64,000 bases of DNA from positions 36,442,615 through 36,506,614 of the forward strand of contig OZ022348.1 in assembly GCA_963989245.1 (NCBI GenBank). The letters are read 5' to 3'. Of the stretch, positions 41,909 through 52,372 are shown in pieces; position 1 is the stretch's first letter; every line of letters begins with the position of its first letter. The position numbers and the translations under genes were made by a program. The DNA is from Nansenia antarctica (lineage: Eukaryota > Chordata > Actinopteri > Argentiniformes > Microstomatidae). Below the pieces are notes generated by a model that was not told the DNA's origin, ran no database searches, and was given only the letters and a program-made list of their open reading frames with translations.

Positions 41909-42223
41909 AGTCACGTCGTCAGTGGGTGTGTCATATTCTAGGTTGCAAAGACCAGCAAGAAGGAAGGCGACAAAAAGTATTTTGTTTTGTTTCATAGAAA
42001 ATAGTGTTTATTTCAGAGATTGTAGTGCAAGATATTATCCTCATTTCCAGTGAAGTAGCTGCCATCTAGTTTTTAGACATTTTAGTTTTCCCCGCCCCTT
42101 CATCACCCATCGTGGATGGCTCCGGTTACACTGGTATGAACACGGGCTGGTTCGCCAGACAGCACCAAGATTCGGAGGTTCGCAGATGCGAACCGGCACG
42201 GTTCTTTTCTGGTGTGAAAGCCT
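41909..42223. mobile_element. MITE, 5'-truncated copy of the 5296-5827 family
   Basis: Matches the right part of the ino80c-intron MITE (CAAGATATTATCCTCATTTC, GGCTGGTTCGCCAGACAGCA) and ends TCTGGTGTGAAAGCCTTA. The left end is cut off at the minisatellite. Confidence 0.8.
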
Positions 42224-42420
42224 TATCAAAGACACTGTACTACTCCTATCTCATCGGCTCCCAGCAAAGCAACCCCAGAACACTGTTCTCCACCATCAAC
42301 CGTCTACTCCACCCCCCTGATGGCCCCCATCCCTTTGGTGCTCCTGATCTCTGCTCCAAATTCATGGACTTCTTCCACACAAAAGTTGACTCGATCCACC
42401 AGCAGCTCCTGGCGCCAGCC
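42224..42420 (+). pseudogene. LINE ORF2 linker between endonuclease and RT
   Basis: Reads YYSYLIGSQQSNPRTLFSTI, NRLLHPPDGPHP, FMDFFHTKVDSIHQQLLAP, the normal sequence preceding the RT domain of L2-like LINEs. It then runs in frame into the 18-bp repeat. Confidence 0.75.
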
Positions 42421-43508
42421 CCTCCCCCTCCCCCTCCCCCTCCACCCACACCTCAGCCCCTCCCCCTCCACCAGCCCCTCCCCCTCCACCAGCCCCTCCC
42501 CCTCCACCAGCCCCTCCCCCTCCACCAGCCCCTCCCCCTCCACCAGCCCCTCCCCCTCCACCAGCCCCTCCCCCTCCACCAGCCCCTCCCCCCTCCACCA
42601 GCCCCTCCCCCTCCACCCACACCTCAGCCCCTCCCCCTCCACCAGCCCCTCCCCCTCCACCAGCCCCTCCCCCTCCACCAGCCCCTCCCCCTCCACCAGC
42701 CCCTCCCCCTCCACCAGCCCCTCCCCCCTCCACCAGCCCCTCCCCCTCCACCAGCCCCTCCCCCTCCACCAGCCCCTCCCCCTCCACCAGCCCCTCCCCC
42801 TCCACCAGCCCCTCCCCCTCCACCAGCCCCTCCCCCTCCACCAGCCCCTCCCCCTCCACCAGCCCCTCCCCCTCCACCAGCCCCTCCCCCTCCACCAGCC
42901 CCTCCCCCTCCACCAGCCCCTCCCCCTCCACCAGCCCCTCCCCCTCCACCAGCCCCTCCCCCCTCCACCAGCCCCTCCCCCTCCACCAGCCCCTCCCCCC
43001 TCCACCAGCCCCTCCCCCTCCACCAGCCCCTCCCCCTCCACCAGCCCCTCCCCCTCCACCAGCCCCTCCCCCTCCACCAGCCCCTCCCCCTCCACCAGCC
43101 CCTCCCCCTCCACCAGCCCCTCCCCCCTCCACCAGCCCCTCCCCCTCCACCAGCCCCTCCCCCTCCACCAGCCCCTCCCCCTCCACCAGCCCCTCCCCCT
43201 CCACCAGCCCCTCCCCCTCCACCAGCCCCTCCCCCTCCATCAGCCCCTCCCCCTCCACCAGCCCCTCCCCCTCCACCAGCCCCTCCCCCTCCACCAGCCC
43301 CTCCCCCTCCACCAGCCCCTCCCCCTCCACCAGCCCCTCCCCCTCCACCAGCCCCTCCCCCTCCACCAGCCCCTCCCCCTCCATCAGCCCCTCCCCCTCC
43401 ACCAGCCCCTCCCCCCTCCACCAGCCCCTCCCCCTCCACCAGCCCCTCCCCCTCCACCAGCCCCTCCCCCTCCACCAGCCCCTCCCCCTCCACCAGTCCC
43501 TCCTCCCT
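42420..43508. repeat. 18-bp minisatellite CCCCTCCCCCTCCACCAG, about 60 copies
   Basis: Very regular. Occasional 1-bp insertions (CCCCCTCC) shift phase, and two CAT variants occur. It is inserted in a LINE ORF2 frame between the linker and RT domain. 18 bp keeps the frame, giving an apparent 566-codon PPPAPP protein that is not a host gene. Confidence 0.95.
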
Positions 43509-44290
43509 CCACCAGTCCCTCCCCCTCCTCCTCTCCAGTGGATGCTGCCTCTCCTCCTCTCCAGTGGATGCTCCTCAAGTCGCCAAGTTGGTCCCCTTGA
43601 CCAAGACCTCCACCTGCTCCCTGGACCCCATGCCCACAGCCCTGGACTGCCTACCCACCCTCTGCCCCTACATGGTGGACATTATTAATGCCTCTGGTAT
43701 CTGGTATAGTCCCCACCAGCTTCAAAACTGGACCCCTCCTCTTCACCATCTGCCTGCTTCCCCTTTAGCAGGTCCTCCGTCATCACGGCCTCGACTTCCT
43801 CTGCTACGCTGATGACACCTACATCTACCTCAGCTCTACTCCATCCTCCCAGCTCCCCCCTCAGTCCCTTGTCAATTATAATAAAAACCTTGATGAGAAG
43901 TTAAACCTTCTCAAACTCAACAGTAAGAAAACAGAGGTCATGGTTGTGGCACGCAAGGCGCTGCTCCGGAAGGTTGGCGACTTCATCCTTGAGGTTGACG
44001 GCTGCTCCATCTCCCCATCTCTTAGGTCCGCAACCTGGGCGGCATCCTTGACTCCACCCTCTCCTCCCAGTCACACATCAAGTCTGTCACCAAATCTGCC
44101 TTCTTCCACCTCAAAAATATTGCCAGACTCCAATCATCCCTCTCTGACTCCGTGGCCAAACCCTCGTCCACGCCTTCGTCGCCTTTGGAACTCTCTCCCC
44201 AGTGATCCGCGACGCCCCTACCCTAGACACCTTCAAATCAGCCCTCAAAACCCAAGGCCAAGGTTCACCAAGGCCTTTGGCCCCTAGTTT
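43509..44290 (+). pseudogene. LINE reverse transcriptase remnant
   Basis: AKLVPLTKTSTCSLDPMPTA belongs to the RT start. After a deletion near 43700, HHGLDFLCYADDTYIYLSS holds the catalytic YADD (about 43810-43825), followed by KLNSKKTEVMVVARKALL and, in other frames, WNSLPS and TFKSALKTQ near the C-terminus. Several frameshifts; non-functional. Confidence 0.75.
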
Positions 44291-44406
44291 AGTTTTGTCG
44301 CTGTTGCTGTCTCTGTGTTTTGTGTCTGACCTTGTGTCTGACCTAAAATCTGTAAAGCGTCCTTGGGTTTGTGAAAGGCTTATTATTAGAAGGAGCCTCA
44401 GAGAAC

Positions 44407-44408
<2 letters not shown>

Positions 44409-44481
<73 letters not shown>

Positions 44482-44486
44482 TGTGC

Positions 44487-44518
<32 letters not shown>

Positions 44519-44543
44519 GTGCTTGTGTGTGTGTGTGTGTGTT
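44409..44543. repeat. (GT)n microsatellite with GTGCTTGTCT units
   Basis: About 135 bp of GT with three GTGCTTGTCTG interruptions, next to the assembly gap. Confidence 0.9.
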
Positions 44544-44584
44544 TAAACCCATACCCGCTGGGACTGCTGTTACCCACACCGCCA

Positions 44585-44784
44585 NNNNNNNNNNNNNNNN
44601 NNNNNNNNNNNNNNNNNNNNNNNNNNNNNNNNNNNNNNNNNNNNNNNNNNNNNNNNNNNNNNNNNNNNNNNNNNNNNNNNNNNNNNNNNNNNNNNNNNNN
44701 NNNNNNNNNNNNNNNNNNNNNNNNNNNNNNNNNNNNNNNNNNNNNNNNNNNNNNNNNNNNNNNNNNNNNNNNNNNNNNNNNNNN
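44585..44784. other. Assembly gap, 200 N
   Basis: Exactly 200 N; the size is likely a placeholder. It falls between a plus-strand and a minus-strand LINE. Confidence 1.
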
Positions 44785-45950
44785 GAGCCAGTGAAGGGAG
44801 ATGAGGACAGGGGAGATGTGGTCCCTCATTTTGGTGCCTGACACCAGCCTGGCAGCGGCATTTTGGACTAGCTGCAGGCGGTAGATGGTCTTATCAGGAA
44901 GTCCAGCATAGAGTGAGTTGCAGTAGTCGAGCCTAGATGAGATTAGCATGAGGACGACCCTCCTCAGGTCGCTGGGGGTGAGGAAGGACTTGATCTTGGC
45001 TATGATGCGTAGTTGGTAGAAACATGCCTTCACGACGGAGCTCACTTGTCGGTCAAGGTTAAGCTCGGAGTCAAAGATGACACCGAGGTTCTTGACATGT
45101 GGTCTGACAAGGGTGGACAGGCTTCCCATGTTGGTGCTGAGCTGAGTGATGGCGGTGGTGTTGCCGATGAGGAGGATTTCCCCTTGCTCTCATTCAGCTG
45201 TAGGAAGCTCTGGGCCATCCACTCCTTCACATCGCGGAGGCAGTCCATCAGGCGCTTCAGATCGGCGGGGTCGTCAGTGTTGATTGACAAGTAGAGCTGG
45301 GTGTCGTCCGCATAGCAGTGGAATGAGATCTTGTAGCGTTGAGGGATTAGACATAGGGGGAGCATGTAGAGGGAGAACAAGATGGGACCGAGGATGGAGC
45401 CCTGAGGGACCCCACAGGTGAGGTTGGCTTGTCTGGAGGAGCTGTCTGCTATGTGGACGGCGTGGGTTCTATTGCTGAGGTAGGACTTGAACCACGACAA
45501 AGCGGTGTCGGTGATGCCAACCTCCTGCTGGAGGCGATCGAGGAGGATGGCGTGGTCTATAGTGTCAAAAGCTGCGCTGAGGTCCAGGAGGACCAGGGCA
45601 GCACATTTCCTGGAGTCTGCGATGAGGAGGAGGTCGTTCCAAACCTTTAAAAGTGCCGACTCAGTGCTATGGCCAAGTCTGAAGCCAGACTGAAACTTCT
45701 CCAGGATGTTGTTCTGTTGGAGGTAGGGCCACAGCTGGCTGAGGACAGCCTTTTCCAGGAGCTTGGACACGACTGGGAGCTTGGAGATGGGTCTGTAGTT
45801 ACTGGGGTTGGAGGGGTCCAGGTTGGGTTTCTTACGGAGAGGCTGGACCACTGCTTGTTTGAGGCTGGGCGGAACAATGCCAGTGGCCAGCGAGCTATTG
45901 ATTATTGAGAGGATGTGTGGCCCTATCGTGTCGAACACCTCTTTGGTGGT
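44785..45950 (-). pseudogene. L2/CR1-like LINE reverse transcriptase
   Basis: From 45938 down the minus strand reads [91 protein letters not shown] and CYADDTQLYLSI (catalytic YADD). A frameshift in GKSSSS (about 45180) is followed by the second frame NLGVIFDSELNLDRQV, SSRLDYCNSLYAGLP, NAAARLVSG up to the gap. The endonuclease is absent; the 5' cut is at the GTT repeat. The long RT frame is well preserved, suggesting a moderately young copy. Confidence 0.85.
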
Positions 45951-46232
45951 GTTGTTGTTGTTGATGATGTTGTTGGTGTTGATGTTGGTGTTGTTGATGT
46001 TGTTGTTGGTGTTGTTGTTGTTGATGTTGTTGTTAATGTTGATGTTGTTGGTGTTGTTGTTGTGTTGTTGTGGTGTTGTTGTTGTTGTTGTTGTGTTGGT
46101 GCTGATGTTGTTGATGTTGTTGTGGTTGTTGTTGATTTTGTTGTTGTTATTGATGTTGTTGTTGTTGATGCTGTTGGTGTTGTTGTTATGTTGATGTTGA
46201 TGATGTTGTTGTTGATGTTGTTGGTGTTGAGA
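45951..46232. repeat. (GTT)n/(GAT GTT)n microsatellite
   Basis: About 280 bp of TTG/TTGTTGATG units. Hydrophobic Val/Leu frames here are artefacts. Confidence 0.9.
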
Positions 46233-46447
46233 ACGGCCTCTGTGTCATGACAGGAATGACATACCTTTAACGGAGAGAGAGGGTGTTGCCTGAGACGTGA
46301 GTGCCATTACTGGGTCCTGATGGCTAGAGGAGAGGGGAGGGGAGGGGGGGGAGAGGAGAGGAGGGTGGGGTGCTAGTGATGTCATCAGGAAAAAATTGAA
46401 CACACAGCTGGAAAGACCCCGGTAAATAACCACTGTCCCTCAGCTGA

Positions 46448-46809
46448 CATCACACACACACACACACACACACACCAGTGGCCTTCGGGGCACACTCTGG
46501 GCGTTTCTCTCTCTCTCTCTCCCTCTCTTCCTCTCTCTCCCCCCCTCTCTTTCTCTCCCCCCCCCCTCTCTCTCTCTCTCCCCGCTCCCCCTCTCTCTCC
46601 CCCCTCCCCCTCTCTCTCTCCCCCCTCCCCCTCTCTCTCTTCCTCCCTCCCCCTCTCTCTCCCCCCCCTCTCCCCCCTCCCCCTCTCTCTCTTCCTCCCC
46701 CTCTCTCTCTCCTCCCCCTCTCTCTCTCTCCCCCCTCCCCCTCTCTCTCTTCCTCCCTCCCCCTCTCCCCCCCCCCCCCTCTGGGGGTGCGTGTGTGGGT
46801 GTGGGTGTC

Positions 46810-46875
<66 letters not shown>
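46448..46875. repeat. (CA)n, (CT)n/(CCCT)n and (GT)n cluster
   Basis: (CA)n 46449-46474, pyrimidine tract 46505-46785 and (GT)n 46812-46874. The (GT)n leads directly into the 5' end of the RLE-type LINE copy A. Confidence 0.9.
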
Positions 46876-46876
<1 letters not shown>

Positions 46877-47577
46877 ACGTGCGGACGTGTGCGGACGTAG
46901 CTCCTCTGCCGGAGCACACCATTCTAAACATCTAAGCGCACACCCGTCGTAACTGCCGCCGTAAATGCAGTAATGTGCAGAAAGATATTGTGGCGATTAG
47001 TTTGGACACTGTGTCTGGTTTCAACAATCAAAGTTGCCTTCAAACAAGCACTCCAAAGTGGAAGAGTCTACCGCCAGCAATGGCGTCCCTACGACCCAAC
47101 CCCAGAACACCTGTTGGGCTGCAGGGAGACTCGAGAGGACTTCTCTGACTGGGTGCAGCCCCCCTGAACGAGCAACAGTGGTCGGACTTCCAAGTCCAGG
47201 AGAGAGTTTACCGGAGCAGTTTGGCAGACCGGAGCCGCCATGCTGACACCTGCGTTTCGTCGGGGGATCCGAGAGGCTGGCTCCGTCTCATTTCCCTCTT
47301 GAATGGAATGTTCTTCGGGAACGGCGTGTTTGCACCTGGGAACCACTGTGACAGACACCCGCTCGGCTTCCCCCTCCTGAAATATGTTGCACGGGTTCCA
47401 CAGCAAACAGGAGGGCGGACTCGGAGTTCCTAACTTTGAGTGGACTTGTGTGGCAGAACTGGTTGTTGGCTCAGCATTACTGTAACAAATTGTTTCCAGG
47501 ATGTCAAAATGCACTGTTAGTATTTATGTCCTTTAGAATTGTACTTTGTATGTGGACATAAATAAAGCATTTAAAAT
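46876..47577 (+). mobile_element. RLE-type LINE, short copy A, inside (TG)n
   Basis: Its 5' region (about 46920-47215) is clearly homologous to the 5' region of copy B on the minus strand: both have an ACATCTAA..ACACCCGT.GTAACTGCC block and both encode FKQAL.SGRVY. The rest is a short 3' end terminating AATAAAGCATTTAAAATG directly followed by TGTGTG. (GT)n precedes it. Most of ORF2 is missing, so it is an internally deleted, non-autonomous copy. Confidence 0.6.
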
Positions 47578-47990
47578 GTGTGTGGGTGTGTGTGTGTGTG
47601 TGGGTGGGTGGGTGGGTGTGCGTCTGTGTGGGTGTGCGTCTGTGTGGGTGGGTGTGTGTGTGGGTGTGCGTGTGCGTCTGTGTCTGTGTGTGTGTGTGTC
47701 AGTGGAGAGAGAGGAGGAGGTGTGAACAACAACACACACCCACCCCCCCCCCACACACACACACTCACTCACACACACTCACTCACACACACACAGCCGC
47801 TGCTCAATCTGATGTGTGTTACAGCAAGCCCACTGGGGTGATGCTAACCACCATGTTGGCTAGCTAAGCTGACCTTGAGAACGTCCACCCCACTGCTCCC
47901 CTGTAGGCCTCATAACCCTGACCCTAGAACACCCTGACCCTAGAACACCCTGACCCTGACCCTAGACCCTGACCCTAGGAGACCCTGAGT
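47578..47990. repeat. (GT)n, S1 and S2 segments, first copies
   Basis: GT/GGTG repeats to 47697. S1 is CAGTGGAGAGAGAGGAGGAG.. (about 47700). After (CA)n, S2 (47790-47990) has the CCACTGGGGTGATGCTAACC block and CCCTGACCCTAGAACA repeats. S1 recurs at 48218 and S2 at 52412-52612. Confidence 0.85.
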
Positions 47991-48086
47991 GTGTGGGTGT
48001 GGGTGTGTGTGGGTGTCTGTGTGTGTGTGTGTGTGGGTGGGTGTGGGTGTGGGTGTGGGTGTGGGTGTGGGTGTGGGTGTGGGTGT

Positions 48087-48175
<89 letters not shown>

Positions 48176-48281
48176 GGTGGGTGGGTGGGTGGGTGGGTGG
48201 GTGTGTGGGTGTGGGTGTGTCAGTGGAGAGAGAGGAGGAGGTGTGAACAACAGTGTCACACACACACACACACACACACAT
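47991..48281. repeat. (GT)n/(GGTG)n, S1 second copy and (CA)n
   Basis: About 225 bp of GT/GGGTGT repeats, then S1 (48218-48255), then (CA)n 48257-48281, which abuts the 3' end of LINE copy B. Confidence 0.9.
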
Positions 48282-48312
48282 TTGAATACTTTATTTGGTT
48301 CTACAAATCATA

Positions 48313-48747
48313 TTACACAAACAGGGAATCAAATATTTCGGGGCTAAGCAGCACTGAACACTCAAGGGTCACATGACACCTCCTTCTCCACACGGCCAAG
48401 CTGACAATAATAGCCGAGACAGAGCAACATTTGGCAACCTGTTTGGCCTTTCTTTTAGTTATTGCAGCAATTCTCAGACCCCTCATGGTGCATTTATATA
48501 CATGGCCCAGACTTCCAGATACAAGTATACTGAATTTACACTTGTACCCAAAGCTGGTTATCGTATCAAGTAGTGGTTGGTATTTTATATACTTGTCCTG
48601 GAAAGTCTGGTCCATGTACAGGTCAAAGGGACAGCCTAATTCTACAATCAGCATCTCCTTGTGGCTGGTGTGAACAAAGACAACATCAGGTGTATTTGGG
48701 ATGTTGGCGTGTAGGTGTTTGTATGCATTACATCCATTTGTGTGCAA
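48313..48747 (-). pseudogene. LINE restriction-like endonuclease (C-terminal)
   Basis: Reads NIPNTPDVVFVHTSHKEML, IVELGCPFDLYMDQTFQDKY and YQPLLDTITSFGYKCKFSIL, then GSLGHVYKCTMRGLR. The PD...E-x-G-CPFD arrangement with a following K matches the PD-(D/E)XK endonuclease of R2/NeSL-superfamily LINEs, which cut specific targets. The upstream CCHC finger is not clearly preserved. Confidence 0.75.
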
Positions 48748-49189
48748 TGGATTCTAGGTGTTGTGAATCCTGATGGTTTAAACAGAATGGACTGTGAGTG
48801 TGGGGATACCAGGTGGACAGATTGTACTTGGTCGGTAATACCTGCAGTCATGCTATTGATGGTGAATTTCAAAACATCCTCACCAACAGCGGCGTTCTTA
48901 AACACTGAGTGTGAGACTGAGTGGTCAGCGAATTCCAAACAAGCTAGCTTTCCCTGTAGTCTGAATCCACACCAGTGCTGCCTGATCTCAGACTGCTTCA
49001 GGCTGAGCAGAACCCTCCTTGCAGAGTCTCTGTGCAGTCCGACAGTCTCTTCCTGCGGTGTTGTGATTCACAATCACACAGGGGTCTGTGATCACCTCAT
49101 CAGAGACAGGGACTTCAGTCTGTGTGTTAAGTTCTGTCCATCTTAGCTGAACTCCAGTCTGGTTGCAGAGGTCATTGAGATCCGGCCAG

Positions 49190-50055
49190 TCAGACCAGAC
49201 CCCGAAGCCCTTGGCCTGGGAATCCAGTTTCCCGGAGTCTTTCCTCCTGAAGCCGAGGAAGTTGTTCTGGTGTGTGCCTGGAAAAGGCCCTGGCCATTTC
49301 TCTGACGGTGGCATCGTCATTGTTAAGCATGTGGAGCAGGTGGGCTAGCCTGGTGGCTATGTAGGTCCACTCGACATTGGGGACTCCCAGCCCTCCCTCT
49401 CCACATGGGAGAAAGATCATGCCCCGTGTGGAGTGTGTGTTGAGGCCCACCCACTTTCTGACCAGCTGGACAGTTCTGTTCGTCATCTCTCTCAGTGCCT
49501 TGAGAGGGATGTGCACATTGGCGAAGAGGTGTTGGATTTTAGCCAGAGCCACCTCTCTCACAGCCTGGAGCTTCATGAGGATGGGGAGGGGGGACAAGTC
49601 AATCAGGTGGAGACGATGGAGAAACTCTGTAGTGAGCTCCTCGACCTGCTCGCCCCACTCGCCAGCGATGTTAAACCTGTGGCCAAGGTATGGGTAGGTC
49701 TCATTGCGGGAATACACCCTGATGGGTTGGCCCATTACAAGAAAGGTGGGGGGCTTGTCGTTCTTGGCCTTATACCAGTGGTTGCCTCCACTGCGGCGCT
49801 CATGGAGTACGGATACCAAAAAAGGATTTGCTTCACCTCCAGCCCTGACCATTGGAGGAACTCATCAGTGCGTGCCAGCATGTTGGTGATGACATCCTCC
49901 TGTCGTGATGACACCTGCACGTCGTCCGCGTATCCCTGCACAGGATTTGGGGATCGGACATGCGGAGGAGCGCACTGGTAAATCCACTTCATCCATTGGT
50001 TGAGTGCTAAGATTAAGTTCACGACACAACAGGGGCAGCCAGTTTTTATTCCCAC
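49190..50055 (-). pseudogene. RLE-LINE reverse transcriptase palm and thumb
   Basis: First frame (50055-49735): GIKTGCPCCVVNLILALNQW, VQGYADDVQVSSRQED with the catalytic YADD. A frameshift follows near 49850. Second frame (49852-49190): PPTFLVMGQPIRVYSRNETY, YLGHRFNIAGEWGEQVEEL, LMKLQAVREVALAKIQHLF, FLPCGEGGLGVPNVEW. The G-E-G-G-L-G-x-P block and arrangement are typical of R2/NeSL-type LINEs. Confidence 0.8.
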
Positions 50056-50185
50056 CTTCAGTGCAATCGACTCTGTGAGCTGCTGCCCACAGATAACTTG
50101 GAGAAATTAGCCTTGGTACAAGCTGGATACAATATTCACAAAAGGCTGAGGCAGGTGTATTTCCTCTAATGCTTTTAGCATCACC

Positions 50186-50543
50186 TCATGGGGGAGTGTA
50201 CCAAACGCGTACATCTGGGACATTTTCCTTTTTTGGTATCCTATGGATGAGGGCCCCTTTCCACGAATCAGGCACCTTCTCATTGATCAGGCAGGCATTG
50301 AAGATATGTGTGAGTGTCTGTGTTGACGTGGGCCTGGTAGCTCTCAGCGTCTCATAGATGACCCCATCAGATCCACTAGCCTTGTTATTGGGAAGAGAAG
50401 CCAGAACTGCATCTACCTCTTCTTTTGTGAAATCATGGGTATCTGGGAAATAGCCTGGCTCTATTTTGTCAATGGAGTTGTACCAAGGGGGCGTGGCCAG
50501 GGGAGTGGTAAGCGCTTGGTACAGTTTGACATTTGGATTTATA
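50186..50543 (-). pseudogene. RLE-LINE reverse transcriptase N-terminal part
   Basis: Reads FTKEEVDAVLASLPNNKASG, SDGVIYETLRATRP, INEKVPDSWKGALIHRIPKK. The N-K-A-S-G-x-D-G motif and W-K...I-P-K-K are RT motifs 0-1. It continues across the hAT insertion to 51605-51853, where KLAYLWQHRKSKAIDIILNN is read. Confidence 0.8.
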
Positions 50544-50551
50544 GTAGTTAT

Positions 50552-51604
50552 TAGGGGTGCAACGGTTCTCGGTTTTTTTACGGACGGTACGGTTTGCGTT
50601 CCACGGCTCAATTCACTAGTGAACCGTGACGGTTTTCGTTTTTCGTTTTTTTTTTTTTTTTTTTTTTACCAGGAAGTCACATTGAGATTAAAACCTCTTT
50701 TACAAGAGAGACCTGGCCAAGACAGGGTCAAAATAGTAGCTTAAAAAAACAGTTCAGATAACAAGACAGGACATAAGACAGTGGCAACAATACAATAGAC
50801 AAACAATGGTAGGGGTATTTACAAGGTGATTAAAACATTGAGAAGTCTAACCAAAGCAGGTACAGCGAGCGGTGACCACATCCTTTAATCTACGCTTTAA
50901 GATACTTATGGAAATAAGGGCCTCTAATTTAAAAGTAGTCTGTAGGTCATTCCAAGACCAAGGGCCATAATACGACAAGCTTGCCCTTCCAACATTGTTC
51001 ATGATAAGTGGCACCTTGTATTGTAGCCATCTACGAGACCTGAGACCCGAGCCACTCGGTATAGGGATGAACTTCAGGCCCAGATAATTCGGTAAGAAGC
51101 CAGAGATGATTTTAAACACAAGAGTGTACCAGTGTTGGAGCCTTCTGACAGAAAGAGATGGCCATCCAACCAGACTATACAGTGTACAGTGATGGGTCCT
51201 GAAGGCACTATTGGTGATGTATCTTAGAACCGAATGATACAGGGGGTCTAGCTTGGATAAAGTGGACAGAGAAGCAAACCTATATACTGTATCACCATAA
51301 TCCAATTGTGAAAGGAAAAGGGCGGAGACAAGACGTTTTCTGGAAGCCAAGGAAAAGCAAGATTTAAATCTATACAGGAAGCCCACTGTACGCTTAAGCT
51401 TTATGGCGAGAAGATCAATTTGGCCGCGTTCGTAAATTAGCTCTGAGAGCGCCGGAGCGTCCACGTGAATGCCTCGAACGCGGCCTTTGGTCAGAGGTCG
51501 AGTTGGTCTGGAACGTTTGTTTCTGAACCGAACCGTACCGAAAACCGTGACCCAAAATACCGAACCGTACCGAACCGTGGGCCAACTGAACCGTTGCACC
51601 CCTA
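50552..51604. mobile_element. hAT element with 8-bp target duplication
   Basis: Termini TAGGGGTGCAACGGTTC (50552) and GAACCGTTGCACCCCTA (51604), flanked by a perfect 8-bp duplication GTAGTTAT (50544-50551 and 51605-51612). No hAT transposase; its interior is largely occupied by a LINE 3' end. It splits the reverse transcriptase of the host LINE. Confidence 0.92.
50641..51415 (-). mobile_element. LINE 3' end with poly(A), nested in hAT
   Basis: The plus-strand T-run at about 50647-50667 is the poly(A) tail of a minus-strand LINE. It encodes an ORF2 C-terminus in a long intact frame: AIKLKRTVGFLYRFKSCFSL, RLVSALFLSQLDYGDTVYRF, VLRYITNSAFRTHHCTLYSL, VGWPSLSVRRLQHWYTLVFK and WSWNDLQTTFK. This is a different LINE lineage from the others in the window. 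Near 51420-51490 it meets a GCGTTCGTAAATTAGCTCTG block, also seen at 53825-53965. Confidence 0.8.
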
Positions 51605-52260
51605 GTAGTTATACACATTGGCTGTATCACTAACAGTGGGCGGGGTTTCTGGAAAACAGCTGTTATTCAAAATGATATCGATTGCCTTTGATTTGCGGTG
51701 TTGCCAGAGGTATGCCAGCTTGTTCCTAGAAACTTGCCTTTGCTGTCGATGTGTCTCTGTCCCGGAGGCCCGCAACGCTGGTTGTATTCTCTCACGGATG
51801 AAGCAAAGCTGCGTTTCTATCCAAGGTGTCAGCGAGTCAGGTGTAAGGTCCACCGGGAAATCGACAGTGAGTGGGAATTTCTTCAGGATTCTGGCGACAT
51901 ATTTCAGAAGCTTGAATCCGTATGGACGCGTTTCCTTGCGTCGCGGAGAATATTCCTTTATGAAAAAAAGCGCTGATAAGGATTGACACAGTCTGCCCCA
52001 CTTCTCTGCACCTCCGGGAGTAACAGCAAAGTTGGATTGGAGCAGTTTTGTGTCCAGTGTCCCCCTGTAGGCTCTTTCATCTCTCTGGAAGTTAGTCCAC
52101 TCTAGTCTGTCATTGGTCGTACATATTGCTTGAAGTCTACGCGAACATCTCCGGCCGGTGTTGGGCTTGGGTCGCAGACGTTCGGCCGTTGTTTGTAGAC
52201 TCGCCCGCTGTTCAGGGCTTGTTTAAAAGCCAATCTTAGTATGGTAACGAGGCATATGTG
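51605..52260 (-). pseudogene. RLE-LINE N-terminal ORF remnants
   Basis: Several frames: FKQALNSGRVYKQ near 52240-52200, TSRERAYRGTLDTKLLQSNF near 52080-52020, then RNKLAYLWQHRKSKAIDIIL near 51700-51640. Multiple stops and frameshifts. The first two are shared with copy A. Confidence 0.65.
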
Positions 52261-52372
52261 TATCAAAAGCGTCCAGTGCATCTTCCCACTGCAGTAACGA
52301 TGGCAGTTACAACGGGTGTATGTGGGTTTAGATGTTGAGCGCGCTCATCTCACCACTCACGGCAGCCATGAC

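Larger units (their letters stand above)
40404..44390 (+). mobile_element. L2/CR1-like LINE, decayed and expanded by repeats
   Basis: Plus-strand remnants in order: endonuclease, inter-domain linker, reverse-transcriptase palm and C-terminus, then a 3' part ending TAAAGCGTCCTTGGGTTTGTG. Two minisatellites (41095-41905 and 42420-43508) and a MITE (41909-42223) interrupt it. Part of the palm is deleted near 43700. Confidence 0.8.
48281..52372 (-). mobile_element. RLE-type LINE (NeSL/Hero/R2-like), copy B, inside (TG)n
   Basis: Minus strand, bordered on its 5' side by (TG)n (52375-52411 on plus as CA) and on its 3' side by (TG)n (48257-48281 on plus as CA). It ends ..CCAAATAAAGTATTCAAA then TGTGTG. 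Inside, in order on minus, are a 5' region, an N-terminal frame, RT motifs, thumb and a C-terminal restriction-like endonuclease. It is interrupted by a hAT (50552-51604). About 3.0 kb without the hAT; the ORF is broken in several places. Confidence 0.8.

Noticed and set aside
42112..43812. 566-codon proline-rich protein (PPPAPP repeats) and glycine-rich antisense frames
   Set aside because: Produced by the 18-bp array inside a LINE ORF2; the flanking residues are LINE linker and RT, so it is not a host structural protein.
49433..49981. Plus-strand 182-codon frame
   Set aside because: Antisense shadow of the RLE LINE reverse transcriptase, which has clear RT motifs on minus.
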